Part shown: piece by piece, positions 39,805-48,510 of the stretch
Numbering within the stretch: position 1 is the first letter of the stretch
How the letters are laid out: each line of letters opens with the position of its first letter
Assembly (NCBI GenBank): GCA_035536535.1
Contig: DATLNZ010000154.1
Location: 1 to 49,817, forward strand
DNA length: 49,817 nucleotides
Source: Actinomycetota bacterium
GTDB taxonomy: Bacteria; Actinomycetota; JAICYB01
Reading direction: 5' to 3'
Program-made: the position numbers and the translations under genes
Notes under the pieces: model-generated
Database searches by the model: none
Seen by the model: only the letters and a program-made list of their open reading frames with translations
What the model was told of the DNA's origin: nothing

Positions 39805-42297
39805 CTACCCCTCCTCCTCCTCGGACTCCCCCGACAGGATGGGGGCCGCCGACGCAACCGTCTGTCCGGTGTCGAGGTTCATGATGCGGACTCCCGTGGC
39901 GTCGCGCCCCTGCGAGGAGATACCGCGGACCGGCATCCGCACCGTCACGCCTCCGGACGAGATGGCGATGATCTCGTCGTCCAGCCCGACCATGAATGCA
40001 GCCACGACATAGCCCTTCGTTGCGGTGAGCTTGATGCCCCGCACTCCCTGGCCCCCGCGGCCTTGGCGGCTGAACCGGTCCAGCTGGGTCCGCTTTCCGA
40101 AGCCGGCCTCCGTGACCACGAGGATGCTCGTGTCGTCGCGGGCCACGTCGCACGAGACCACCTCGTCGGCGGCCTTGAGCCTCATGCCCCGGACTCCGGC
40201 GGCGTCGCGCCCCATGGAGCGGACCTCCGACTCGTTAAAGCGTATGGCCATGCCGTTGCGGCTGACCATGAAGATGTTTTCGTCGCCGCGGGTCTTGATC
40301 ACACGGACGAGCTCGTCGCCGCGCTTGAGGCTGATGGCGATAAACCCCTCGCGCCGGCTCTTGTCGTACTCCTGCAGCGCGGTCTTCTTCACCTGGCCCT
40401 TTTTGGTCGCAAAAAACAGGAACCGGCCGGCCTCGAAGTCGCGCGTCTCGATGACCGCCTCGATGCGCTCGTCCGGCGACAGGGGCAGAAGGTTGATCGC
40501 GGCCGTTCCGCGTGCCGTGCGGTCCTTCATCGGGATCTCGTGTACGCGGAGCCTGAACACGCGTCCGCGGTTGGAGAAAAGCAGCAGGTAGGAGTGGGTG
40601 CTGGTGTAGATGATGTCCGTCACCAGGTCTTCTTCTTTGAGCTTGGCCCCAGCGACGCCGCGCCCCCCGCGCCCTTGGGTTTTAAAGGCGCCGGACTGCA
40701 CGGTCTTGATGTAGCCGGCCTTGGTCATCGTGACGACGACCTGCTCGTCGGTGATGAAGTCCTCGATGCTCATCTCGCCCGGGTCGAAAGTGATCTCAGT
40801 GCGACGGGGCGATGCGAATCGACGTTTGATCTCCGCCAGCTCGTCCTTGATGACTCCGCGGAGCTTGGCCGGGTCCGCAAGAATCGACTCCAGCTCGGCG
40901 ATCGTGCGCCGCAACTCGGTCAGCTCGTCCTGGAGCTCCGCCCGCGCCAGCCGGGTCAGGCGGGCAAGCGTGGTGTCCAGAATGTAGTTGGCCTGGGCTT
41001 CCGAGAAGTCGAAGGGGACGGCCATCAGGCCGTTTCGGGCCGCCTCGCGGTTCTCCGAGCCCCGGATGAGCGTGATGATCTCGTCGATCATGTCCAGGGC
41101 CTTCAGCAGCCCCTCCACGAGGTGGGCCCGGTCCCGCGCCTTTCGGAGGCGGAACTGCGTCCGCCGCGTAACGACGTCCACCTGGTGCTCGACGTAGGCC
41201 GTGAGCGACTGGGCCAGGTTGAGGGTTCGCGGCACCCCGTCCACCAGCGCGACCGTGTTGACGCCGAACGTGGCCTGCATCGGCGTGTGTTTGAACAGGT
41301 TGTTGAGGACCACGTTGGCGTTGGCGTCGCGCTTCAGCTCGATGACCAGCCGCGTCTTGCCTTTCGCCGACTCGTCGTTGACGTTGCGGATGCCGTCGAT
41401 CTGCTTTGCCAGCGCGAGCTCCGCGATCTTGCCGCCGATCGACCCGGTGCTGGTCTGGTACGGGATCTCCGTCACGACGATGGACGTGCCGCGTTTGTCC
41501 TCGGTGATTTCGGCCCGGGCCCGCATCCGGACGGACCCGCGTCCGGTCCTGTAGGCGTCCAGGATCCCGGCCCTGCCCAGGATGAGCGCGCCGGTGGGGA
41601 AGTCCGGACCCTTTACGAACGCCATGAGGTCGTCCGGGGTGGCCTCGGGGTTGTCGATCAGGTGGACGGTGGCGTCGACGATCTCCGTCAGGTTGTGGGG
41701 AGGGATGTTCGTCGCCATTCCAACCGCGATCCCCTGGCTGCCGTTGACCAGCAGGTTCGGGAACCGCGACGGCAGGACCGTGGGCTCCTTGAACTCACCG
41801 GTGTAGTTGTCCACGAAGTCGACGGTCTCCTCGTCGATGCCCTCCAGCATCTGGTTGGCCAGCTGGGCCAGCCGGGCCTCGGTGTACCTTTCGGCGGCGG
41901 GCGGGTCGTCGGGGGAGCCGAAGTTGCCGTGGCCGTCCACCAGCGGGTGCCGGAGGCTGAAGTCCTGCGCCATCCGTGCCAGCGCGTCGTATATCGCCGA
42001 CGGGCCGTGTGGGTGGTACTGCCCCATGACGTGACCGGTGATCCGGGCGCATTTCATGTGCGCCTTGTCGGAACGAGCCCCGACGGTCTGCATTCCGTAG
42101 AGGATCCGGCGGTGGACGGGCTTCAGGCCGTCGCGGGCGTCCGGCAGGGCGCGCTGGACGATGACCGACATGGAGTAGTCCAGAAAGGACCGCTCCATCT
42201 CCTCCTGTATCTCGATGGGCTCGATGAGACCCAGAGAGCTCGCGTCACCCGCGCCGTTGGGCGAGTCGCCGTTGCCACCGCGCACCCTACGGCTCAT
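39805..42297 (-). CDS. gyrA: DNA gyrase subunit A
   Basis: An 830-residue protein. The N-terminal domain has the catalytic Tyr138 in AAERYTEARL, and the quinolone pocket reads YHPHGPSAIYDALARM (94-109). The residue equivalent to E. coli Asp82 is Pro99, while Ser83 and Asp87 equivalents are kept (Ser100, Asp104). The C-terminal beta-pinwheel repeats follow with a GyrA box TQGRGGRGV. It cuts and rejoins DNA to add negative supercoils with GyrB. ATG overlaps the gyrB stop. The gene is inverted relative to dnaA, unlike the usual actinobacterial order. Confidence 0.96.
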   Translation of the reverse strand: MSRRVRGGNGDSPNGAGDASSLGLIEPIEIQEEMERSFLDYSMSVIVQRALPDARDGLKPVHRRILYGMQTVGARSDKAHMKCARITGHVMGQYHPHGPSAIYDALARMAQDFSLRHPLVDGHGNFGSPDDPPAAERYTEARLAQLANQMLEGIDEETVDFVDNYTGEFKEPTVLPSRFPNLLVNGSQGIAVGMATNIPPHNLTEIVDATVHLIDNPEATPDDLMAFVKGPDFPTGALILGRAGILDAYRTGRGSVRMRARAEITEDKRGTSIVVTEIPYQTSTGSIGGKIAELALAKQIDGIRNVNDESAKGKTRLVIELKRDANANVVLNNLFKHTPMQATFGVNTVALVDGVPRTLNLAQSLTAYVEHQVDVVTRRTQFRLRKARDRAHLVEGLLKALDMIDEIITLIRGSENREAARNGLMAVPFDFSEAQANYILDTTLARLTRLARAELQDELTELRRTIAELESILADPAKLRGVIKDELAEIKRRFASPRRTEITFDPGEMSIEDFITDEQVVVTMTKAGYIKTVQSGAFKTQGRGGRGVAGAKLKEEDLVTDIIYTSTHSYLLLFSNRGRVFRLRVHEIPMKDRTARGTAAINLLPLSPDERIEAVIETRDFEAGRFLFFATKKGQVKKTALQEYDKSRREGFIAISLKRGDELVRVIKTRGDENIFMVSRNGMAIRFNESEVRSMGRDAAGVRGMRLKAADEVVSCDVARDDTSILVVTEAGFGKRTQLDRFSRQGRGGQGVRGIKLTATKGYVVAAFMVGLDDEIIAISSGGVTVRMPVRGISSQGRDATGVRIMNLDTGQTVASAAPILSGESEEEEG

Positions 42298-44285
42298 ATG
42301 TCCAGGAACCTGACGTCCTTGGCGTTGGTGACGATGAAGTGCTTGCGCGCCTCGACGTTCTCGCCCATAAGTACGGCGAACACCTCGTCTGCCAGCGCAG
42401 CCTGCTCGACGTCGACGCGCAGCAGCGTCCTGCGAGAGCGGTCCATCGTCGTCACCTCGAGCTCCTCGTGGTCCATCTCCCCGAGACCCTTCAGGCGGGC
42501 GAACTCTTCTTTGTGCTTGGGGTGCTCCTCCAGGAACCTGACTTTGGCCTGGTCGTCCTTGAGATAGACCCGCTCCTTGCCCACGATCGTGGAGTACAGC
42601 GGGGGCTGGGCGATGTAGACGTAACCGGCCTCGAACAGCGGCTTCATGTGCCTGAAAAACAGTGTCAGCAGCAGCGTCCGGATGTGGGACCCGTCGATGT
42701 CGGCGTCTGTCATGAGGACGACCTTGTGGTATCGCGCCTTGGCGACGTCGAAGTCCTCTCCCACGCCGGCCCCTATCGCCGCTATCAGCGCTTGTACCTC
42801 GGCGTTTTTGAGCATCCGGTCCAGGCGGGCGCGCTCGACGTTGAGGATCTTGCCGCGGATGGGAAGGATCGCCTGTGTGGCCGGGTCCCGGGCCTTGACG
42901 GCGGAGCCGCCGGCGGAGTCGCCCTCGACGATGAACAGCTCAGCCCTGTCTGGCGGCGTGCCGGAGGCGCAGTCGCGGAGCTTGTCGGGCATTCCCGCGC
43001 CCTCCAGCGCCGACTTGCGCTGGATCAGCTTGCGGGCCTCCTGGGCGGCGACGCGGGCCCTGGCCGCGGTGACCGACTTGTTCAGAACCTGGCGAGCTTC
43101 TGTCGGGTGCTCCTCGAGCCACAGCGCGAGCTTCTCAAAAGTCGCCCGTTCCACCAGCGACCTGATGCTGACGTTGCCCAGCTTCGCCTTTGTCTGGCCC
43201 TCGAACTGGGGCTCTCGCAGCTTCACCGACACGATCGCCGTCAGCCCTTCGCGGATGTCGTCGCCGAGGAGGTTGAGGTCCTTTTCCTTGAGCAGGCCCT
43301 TTTCACGGGCGTAGCGGTTCACGACGTTGGTCAGGGCTTTCTTGAATCCCTCCTCGTGCATCCCGCCCTCGCCGGTCTCAATGCCGTTGGCGAAGGAGTG
43401 GATGCCCTCGTTGTAGCCGGTGTTCCACTGCAGGGCGACCTCGACCTCCTGCTCGGTCTCGGCCTGCTCGAAGTGCGCCACTTTCCGGAAAAGGGCTTCC
43501 TTGGCGGCGTTGAGATGACGGACGAAGTCGACGATCCCGCCCGTGTACCGGTAGACCTGCTCCTTGACCTCGGCCCCCTCGCGCTCGTCGCGGAACCGGA
43601 TCTCCAGGCCCTTGTTCAAAAAGGCGTAGGTCTGCAGGCGCTCCAGCACGGTCGTCGCGCGGAACTCGATCCCCTCGGACTGGAAGATGGCCGGATCGGG
43701 CCAGAAGCTGACGGAGGTGCCGGTCCGGCCCCGGGGTGCGGGACCTGTCACCTCGAGCTTGGTCTTGGGGCGGCCGCCGTTGACGAACTCCATCCGGTGG
43801 CGGTTTCCGTCCAGGGAGGAATCGATCTCCAGGACCAGGCGGGTGCTGAGTGCGTTCACGACCGAGACACCGACGCCGTGCAGACCTCCGGACACCTTGT
43901 AGCCGTCGCCGCCGAACTTGCCGCCGGCGTGCAGTGTGGTCAGCACGATCTCGGCCGCCGACTGCTTGGGGTTCTGTGGGTGGGGGTCCACCGGGATGCC
44001 CCGTCCGTTGTCGGAGACGCGTGCGCCCCCGTCGGCGAGCAGGGTCACGTCAATGCGCGTGCAGTATCCGGCCATGGCCTCGTCCACCGAGTTGTCCACG
44101 ACCTCCCGGACGAGCTCGTGCAGGCCCTTGAGGCCGGTGGATCCGATGTACATCCCGGGGCGCTTTCGGACCGGCTCGAGGCCCTCCAGGACCTGGATGT
44201 CCTTGGCGCCGTACGACCGGCCGCCGTTGCCGGTGGAGCGGATGTCGCGTTCTGTACCCCGGGGCGTTTTGGGCGCGTCAGCCAT
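42294..44285 (-). CDS. gyrB: DNA gyrase subunit B
   Basis: A 663-residue GHKL ATPase subunit. Motifs: VVDNSVDEAMAG, DNGRGIPVD (92-100), GGLHGVGVSVVNALS (133 on), EGDSAGGSA of the TOPRIM domain and PIRGKILNVE. It starts at ATG 44285; an open frame to 44540 upstream is spurious. No strong ribosome site is visible, and a CGGGAGCC-GG-GGCTCCCG hairpin (44310-44327) sits in the leader. GyrB supplies ATP energy for supercoiling. Confidence 0.96.
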   Translation of the reverse strand: MADAPKTPRGTERDIRSTGNGGRSYGAKDIQVLEGLEPVRKRPGMYIGSTGLKGLHELVREVVDNSVDEAMAGYCTRIDVTLLADGGARVSDNGRGIPVDPHPQNPKQSAAEIVLTTLHAGGKFGGDGYKVSGGLHGVGVSVVNALSTRLVLEIDSSLDGNRHRMEFVNGGRPKTKLEVTGPAPRGRTGTSVSFWPDPAIFQSEGIEFRATTVLERLQTYAFLNKGLEIRFRDEREGAEVKEQVYRYTGGIVDFVRHLNAAKEALFRKVAHFEQAETEQEVEVALQWNTGYNEGIHSFANGIETGEGGMHEEGFKKALTNVVNRYAREKGLLKEKDLNLLGDDIREGLTAIVSVKLREPQFEGQTKAKLGNVSIRSLVERATFEKLALWLEEHPTEARQVLNKSVTAARARVAAQEARKLIQRKSALEGAGMPDKLRDCASGTPPDRAELFIVEGDSAGGSAVKARDPATQAILPIRGKILNVERARLDRMLKNAEVQALIAAIGAGVGEDFDVAKARYHKVVLMTDADIDGSHIRTLLLTLFFRHMKPLFEAGYVYIAQPPLYSTIVGKERVYLKDDQAKVRFLEEHPKHKEEFARLKGLGEMDHEELEVTTMDRSRRTLLRVDVEQAALADEVFAVLMGENVEARKHFIVTNAKDVRFLDI

Positions 44286-44309
44286 GAAGATCTCGTCTTT
44301 CTCGGACGG

Positions 44310-44402
44310 CGGGAGCCGGGGCTCCCGAGGGACACGAAACCGCAGGTCAGAGGCGGTTTTTACTGCTGAACAACTATACCATGCGGCACCGTCAAAAACC
44401 GC
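44310..44402. promoter_or_regulatory. Repeated inverted arms in the gyrB-archease divergent spacer
   Basis: The spacer 44286-44538 contains a leader hairpin (44310-44327), then three related arms: AAACCGC (44337-44343), GCGGTTTTT (44353-44361) and AAAAACCGC (44394-44402). Arms one and two can form a terminator-like hairpin reading right; two and three pair over 32 bases. TATAGT on the minus strand (44385 to 44380) is a possible gyrB -10. Together this looks like a regulated gyrase promoter. Confidence 0.45.
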
Positions 44403-44538
44403 GTGCAGCCGGAGGCGGACGGGCACCTTCGCGACGGCCTCCAGGCCCGCGGCGTCAGGAACCGGCAGCGGGCTCGGGAATATGCTGCGACGGTCGCGGG
44501 AGGCAGGCACAGTGGCCTCCCGGTCACCGATGGAACCC

Positions 44539-44964
44539 ATGAGCTACGAGCTGATCGAGCACACGGCCGACGTGGGCCTGGAGATCCGCGCGCAGGGGCT
44601 CGACGAGCTGTTCGAAGAGTCGGCCCGGGCGCTGCTTTCAGTCATGGGCGAGGTCCGCGGGGAGCCGGCGATAACCCAGCGGGTGGAGCTGGACGGGCCG
44701 GATGCCGAGGCCTTGCTCGTAGATTGGCTGTCCGAGCTGCTGTACCTGTTCGAGGTCCGCGCCTTTGTCCCCGTGAGCATCCGGGCCCGAATCACGCCGG
44801 CACCCGATCCGGACCGGGCATGGCGGCTGGAGGCGGACATGTCCGGCTGCGACGCCTCCGGGTTCGTGCAGCACGGACCGGCGGTAAAGGCGGTTACCTA
44901 CCACGGCATCCAGGTGACGGTGTCCGATTCGGGAGCCTCGGCGCGGGTATACCTCGACGTATGA
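44539..44964 (+). CDS. Archease
   Basis: A 141-residue protein of the archease family. It begins SYELIEHTADVGLEIRAQGL, the family signature with the metal-binding Asp in HTADVG, and has DAEALLVDWLSELLYL and AVTYHGIQV before the C-terminal RVYLDV. Archease speeds RtcB guanylylation and turnover, and rtcB follows directly, with an ATGA overlap. ATG 44539 is used; ATG 44530, three codons upstream, is equally open. The gene pair is not usual in this origin region and may have been inserted. Confidence 0.93.
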   Translation: MSYELIEHTADVGLEIRAQGLDELFEESARALLSVMGEVRGEPAITQRVELDGPDAEALLVDWLSELLYLFEVRAFVPVSIRARITPAPDPDRAWRLEADMSGCDASGFVQHGPAVKAVTYHGIQVTVSDSGASARVYLDV

Positions 44965-46394
44965 CTGTCACAGAGGTCAGCCGCCACGTCTGGGAGATCC
45001 CCGCCACGGGGGGGATGCGGGTCCCCGGCCGCATCTTCGCCTCAACGGCCCTGCTGGACAAGGCCCGCGAGGACAAGGCCCTGGAGCAGGTGTCCAACGT
45101 GGCGCATCTTCCCGGCATCGCCGGCTACTCGTTCGCGATGCCGGACATCCACTGGGGTTACGGCTTCCCGATCGGAGGCGTGTGCGCCACCGATGTGGAC
45201 GCCGGCGGTGTCATCTCCCCGGGGGGAGTCGGCTTCGACATCTCGTGCGGGGTTCGCCTGGTCCGCACCGACGTAGCCGTGGCCGACGTCCGGCAACGGG
45301 TGGACGACCTGGTCCGCGAGCTCTCTCGGATCCCGCGCGGCGTGGGCGGCAAGGGGCTGATGCCCCTGGACGGCAAAGGGATGCGGGAGGTGCTGTCTGA
45401 AGGGGTCGGCCTGCCGTTGCGCCGGGGGGTCGGCTGGCAGGAGGACGTCGAGGTCTGCGAGGACCACGGGGTCCTGCGCGAGGCCGACCCGGACGCCGTC
45501 TCGGCCAAGGCCATCGAGCGTGGCGCAAACCAGCTCGGCTCCCTGGGCGCTGGGAACCACTTCGTGGAAGTCCAGGTTGTGGACAAGATCCACGATGCGG
45601 TGGCCGCGGAGCGGTTCGGACTGGGCGCCGGACAGGTGGTGCTCATGATCCACTGCGGATCGCGTGGGGTGGGACACCAGGTCTGCACCGACGAGGTGCG
45701 CAACATGGACCGCGCCATGCGCTCCTACGGCATCGAGGTCCCCGATCGACAGCTGGCCTGTGCCCCTGTGAAGTCGCCGGAGGGACAGCGGTACATGGCG
45801 TCCATGGCCGCTGCCGCCAACTACGGACGGGCGAACCGCCACGTGCTCACGGACGCGGTGCGCAAGGCCTTTGAGCGCAGCTTCAGGTCCTCCGCGCAGG
45901 ACCTCGGGATGCACGTCGTCTACGACGTCTCGCACAACCTGGCCAAGATCGAGCAGTACGAGGTGAACGGGCGCACCCGGACGCTGTGCGTGCACCGCAA
46001 GGGAGCTACCCGCGCGTTCGGCCCCGGGCACCCAGAGCTGCCGGACAGGTACCGTGACCTGGGACAACCGGTGATGGTCCCCGGAAGCATGGGGACCGCG
46101 TCCTTCGTTCTGGTTGGCACAGAGTCCGGACGCGATCTCGCCTGGTGGTCCACTTGCCACGGAGCCGGACGGATGATGTCCAGGAAGGCGGCAGTGAAGC
46201 GCATGGACGGACGGGATCTGCAGCGCCAGTTGAGAGGCGAAGGGATCATCGTGGTCGCCCAGCAGGCGAGGCTGCTGGCGGAGGAGGCTCCCTATGCGTA
46301 CAAGGACGTCTCCGAGGTCGTGAAAGTGTGTGAGGAGGCCGGGCTGTCCAGGACCGTGGCGCGCATGCGCCCGATCGCCGTGGTGAAGGGATGA
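44961..46394 (+). CDS. rtcB: RNA-splicing ligase RtcB
   Basis: A 477-residue GTP- and Mn-dependent RNA ligase, which joins 2',3'-cyclic phosphate to 5'-OH ends. Visible active-site segments are GVGFDISCGVRL (Cys96), GAGNHFVEVQ, MIHCGSRGVGHQ, YDVSHNLAKIE and CHGAGRMMSR, whose His is expected to be guanylylated. It is coupled to archease upstream and to the DUF3566 gene downstream (overlap at 46391). In bacteria it acts in RNA repair. Neither tRNA gene in this window contains an intron, so its substrate is not obvious here. Confidence 0.95.
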   Translation: MTVTEVSRHVWEIPATGGMRVPGRIFASTALLDKAREDKALEQVSNVAHLPGIAGYSFAMPDIHWGYGFPIGGVCATDVDAGGVISPGGVGFDISCGVRLVRTDVAVADVRQRVDDLVRELSRIPRGVGGKGLMPLDGKGMREVLSEGVGLPLRRGVGWQEDVEVCEDHGVLREADPDAVSAKAIERGANQLGSLGAGNHFVEVQVVDKIHDAVAAERFGLGAGQVVLMIHCGSRGVGHQVCTDEVRNMDRAMRSYGIEVPDRQLACAPVKSPEGQRYMASMAAAANYGRANRHVLTDAVRKAFERSFRSSAQDLGMHVVYDVSHNLAKIEQYEVNGRTRTLCVHRKGATRAFGPGHPELPDRYRDLGQPVMVPGSMGTASFVLVGTESGRDLAWWSTCHGAGRMMSRKAAVKRMDGRDLQRQLRGEGIIVVAQQARLLAEEAPYAYKDVSEVVKVCEEAGLSRTVARMRPIAVVKG

Positions 46395-46753
46395 CTGTCG
46401 AGACCCGGGTGCTGGCCGAGCGGCGCGTCCTGCGGAACATCCAGCCTATGTCGGCGGCCAAGGTGGCGCTCGCGCTTGGGCTCACCCTGGCGGCGATCGG
46501 GCTCGTCGGGTTCATCGCGCTGTTTCTGCTCGGTGCCGCGTCCGGTGCCCTTCGCAGCGTCGAGCAGTTCATCATCAGCATGGGGGCCGAGCCCAACTAC
46601 CGGCTGGGGTTTCTCGACTTCCTGGTCCCGTACCTGATCGTGAGCATGGTTCTGACCGGCCTGCTAACGCTGCTCGCGGCCCTGTCCGCTCTGCTGTACA
46701 ACATCCTCGCCGACGTCGTCGGCGGCATCGAGGTCGTGGTCCGGGAGCGATGA
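46391..46753 (+). CDS. DUF3566 membrane protein
   Basis: A 120-residue protein with two membrane helices (about 27-50 and 77-101). It starts with a basic soluble part (RRVLRNIQPMSAAKVALAL) and has YNILADVVGGIEVVV at the end, matching the actinobacterial DUF3566 family. In mycobacteria its relative lies directly after gyrA and before tRNA-Ile; here it follows rtcB, because gyrBA is inverted and archease-rtcB intervene. Its function is unknown. Confidence 0.9.
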   Translation: MTVETRVLAERRVLRNIQPMSAAKVALALGLTLAAIGLVGFIALFLLGAASGALRSVEQFIISMGAEPNYRLGFLDFLVPYLIVSMVLTGLLTLLAALSALLYNILADVVGGIEVVVRER

Positions 46754-46784
46754 TCATCAGGCAGTAGCATTGCGGTCGCACCGG

Positions 46785-46858
<74 letters not shown>

Positions 46859-46908
46859 CCCCGTGCCGGCTCGAGATGTCCTCGTGATACCTCGCCTGCC
46901 CCCTCGTC

Positions 46909-47769
46909 ATGAACCCCGAAGAAACCCTTTTGCACCTGAACGCCACTGCTGACGCCAAATGGCGTTTGATGGGCGCGCTCGAGGGTGGCTCCACCGGAGC
47001 GGCTCTGGCCCTTGTGGACGACACGGGTCGTCGAGGGGTCCTGAAGAGCCATCACGCCAGGGCCCAGGCGGAGCTCGACGAGGCGGCACAGGCGGTGGCA
47101 CAAGCTCTGAGCCGAGGATGGCCGGCCGCTGCGTGGCTGGCCTGGGGCGTCGCGGGGACCGTGGGTTACGTGGTGCTCGATTGGTCGGAAGGCGACCCAG
47201 CAGAGTCCCTGTCCGACGGGCAGAGTGATGCGCTGGAACGTGCCGTGGAAGCGCAAGCCGGGATTGGCCGAGGCCGCGATCGTCTCTTCGACTGGTCGGG
47301 CCACTTCGAGCGGATCGTCCACCCCGACTCGGGGCTGCACGCCAAGTGTCTCGGGTTCTCGAGTGCGACCCAAGAGCTGTCCCGCGCGCTTGTCCGGGCC
47401 TGTGAGGGACACCTGCTCCCACCGCTGTCGCGCGACGACCTGGTGCATGGCGACTTCGCCACCGACAACGTCCTGGTCGCCGGCGATTCGGTGAGCATCA
47501 TCGACACGCAGTCTGCCGGGCGCGGCACGCGAGTCATCGACCTGACGACCATGGGTGTCCACTGTCTGGCATGGGAGCAGGGGAGAGATACGGCCGTACG
47601 GTTCCTGGACAGGGCCGTGCACGTTGGCGGCTTCGGCGAGGCCGTGCGGTGTGCTTCCGGCAGGGCGTTGATCGCCGTGTGTCATGCCATCGACCACTAC
47701 CCCCATTACGCCGATACCCTCACCTCCCGGCTCCGTGGCCTCGCGGATCTCCTCGTCTCGCGGCGCTGA
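46909..47769 (+). CDS. Aminoglycoside-phosphotransferase-family kinase
   Basis: A 286-residue protein of the APH/choline-kinase-like fold. The Brenner motif HGDFATDNVLV holds the catalytic Asp and Asn, and IIDTQSAGRGTRVIDL holds the metal Asp. The ATP-binding Lys is probably in RRGVLKSHHA. Members phosphorylate aminoglycosides, macrolides, homoserine, or other small alcohols; the substrate here is unknown and resistance should not be assumed. ATG 46909 has no strong ribosome site. It stands between tRNA-Ile and tRNA-Ala, which are adjacent in many actinobacteria. Confidence 0.85.
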   Translation: MNPEETLLHLNATADAKWRLMGALEGGSTGAALALVDDTGRRGVLKSHHARAQAELDEAAQAVAQALSRGWPAAAWLAWGVAGTVGYVVLDWSEGDPAESLSDGQSDALERAVEAQAGIGRGRDRLFDWSGHFERIVHPDSGLHAKCLGFSSATQELSRALVRACEGHLLPPLSRDDLVHGDFATDNVLVAGDSVSIIDTQSAGRGTRVIDLTTMGVHCLAWEQGRDTAVRFLDRAVHVGGFGEAVRCASGRALIAVCHAIDHYPHYADTLTSRLRGLADLLVSRR

Positions 47770-47848
47770 AAGGGCCCCGCACCGAGCAGCTCCCAAGGAC
47801 TGCCGCAGCCGCCACGCCGTATCTTCTAAGGGAGGAAAGGTCCGCGAT

Positions 47849-48001
47849 ATGGCTCGTAAGAGGAAATGGTTCCTGCTGGGCATACTCGGCGCCGTTGCCG
47901 GCATGGCCATGAAGCTCGTTCGCGGGCGCCGTGAGGAGTACGCGCAGCTCGGCCTGTGGGAAACGCCGCAGCCCGAGCCCGAGAGGTCCGGAGCTTCGTA
48001 A
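47849..48001 (+). CDS. Small single-pass membrane protein
   Basis: A 50-residue protein that starts MARKRKWFLLGILGAVAGMA, with a membrane helix at residues 7-23 and a charged tail (RGRREEYAQLGLWETPQPEP). The start has a strong GGAGGAAAGG site. Positive-inside charge suggests the N-terminus is cytoplasmic. No family is recognised. It ends 14 bases before tRNA-Ala. Confidence 0.7.
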   Translation: MARKRKWFLLGILGAVAGMAMKLVRGRREEYAQLGLWETPQPEPERSGAS

Positions 48002-48015
48002 CAAGCACGTTTCTC

Positions 48016-48088
48016 GGGGATGTAGCTCAGTTGGTAGAGCGCCGGCTTTGCAAGCCGGAAGTCACCGGTTCGAGTCCGGTCATCTCCA
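48016..48088 (+). tRNA. tRNA-Ala (TGC anticodon)
   Basis: A cloverleaf with acceptor GGGGATG / CATCTCC (one G-T pair), D-arm GCTCAGTTGGTAGAGC, anticodon arm CCGGC-TTTGCAA-GCCGG with anticodon TGC, and T-arm ACCGG-TTCGAGT-CCGGT. The discriminator is A and CCA is not encoded. Confidence 0.96.
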
Positions 48089-48127
48089 CCGGAAAGATCG
48101 CAGGTCAGCGCGTCGCATACGCGCGTA

Positions 48128-48149
48128 GGCCCCCTCCGAGGAGGGGGCC
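48128..48149 (+). terminator. GC-rich hairpin after tRNA-Ala
   Basis: A 9-bp perfect stem GGCCCCCTC / GAGGGGGCC with a CGAG loop, 40 bases past the tRNA. No clear T-run follows, so it is a probable transcript end or processing block rather than a strong terminator. Confidence 0.55.
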
Positions 48150-48510
48150 GAACCGATCCCATGCCGCGAAAAAGGCGCGTTCTGCCTCAGTTCTGCGCGA
48201 CGGTGATCGGCACCACGGCCGCTTCGGTGGCCGATGATCCGGCGGCAGCGAGTGGAGGGAATGAACGCGACCGAGTTGGCTGGCACCCAATGCACGAGCA
48301 GCTGTCCGAGCCTCGTGCGCCCCTCCTGCTTCGCTAGGCCGAGGGTCGAATCATGAACGTCCCCCGCGTTGACCGACCGATATCTCCCATCTGGGAGATG
48401 TTCAGGCTGGGCTCAGGTCGCATCCTGCACCCATGGTTCAACGACCGCGCGAGCTGCGAGAATCCCCTGAGGGCCGGCTTGCCGGCCCCGTTCAGTGGGG
48501 GGTGAAGGCG
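48150..48510. other. Gene-free gap with one inverted repeat
   Basis: No convincing gene is seen in these 361 bases. ATCTCCCA-TC-TGGGAGAT (48382-48399) is a perfect inverted repeat about 112 bases upstream of the cyclase gene and could be an operator. TTGACC at 48369-48374 nearby could be a -35 box. Confidence 0.4.

Noticed and set aside
40063-42567. Long plus-strand open frame opposite gyrA (834 codons)
   Set aside because: It mirrors the gyrA codons; high GC makes the antisense frame open. The translation has no domain and is rich in Arg/Gly/Val/Asp, and it overlaps an unquestionable gene.
42339-44369. Plus-strand open frame opposite gyrB (676 codons)
   Set aside because: Same cause: antisense of a conserved gene in high-GC DNA, with no recognisable motif.
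46909-47769. Antibiotic-resistance gene call for the APH-like kinase
   Set aside because: Only the general kinase motifs are visible; the family is broad, so naming a drug substrate would be unsupported.
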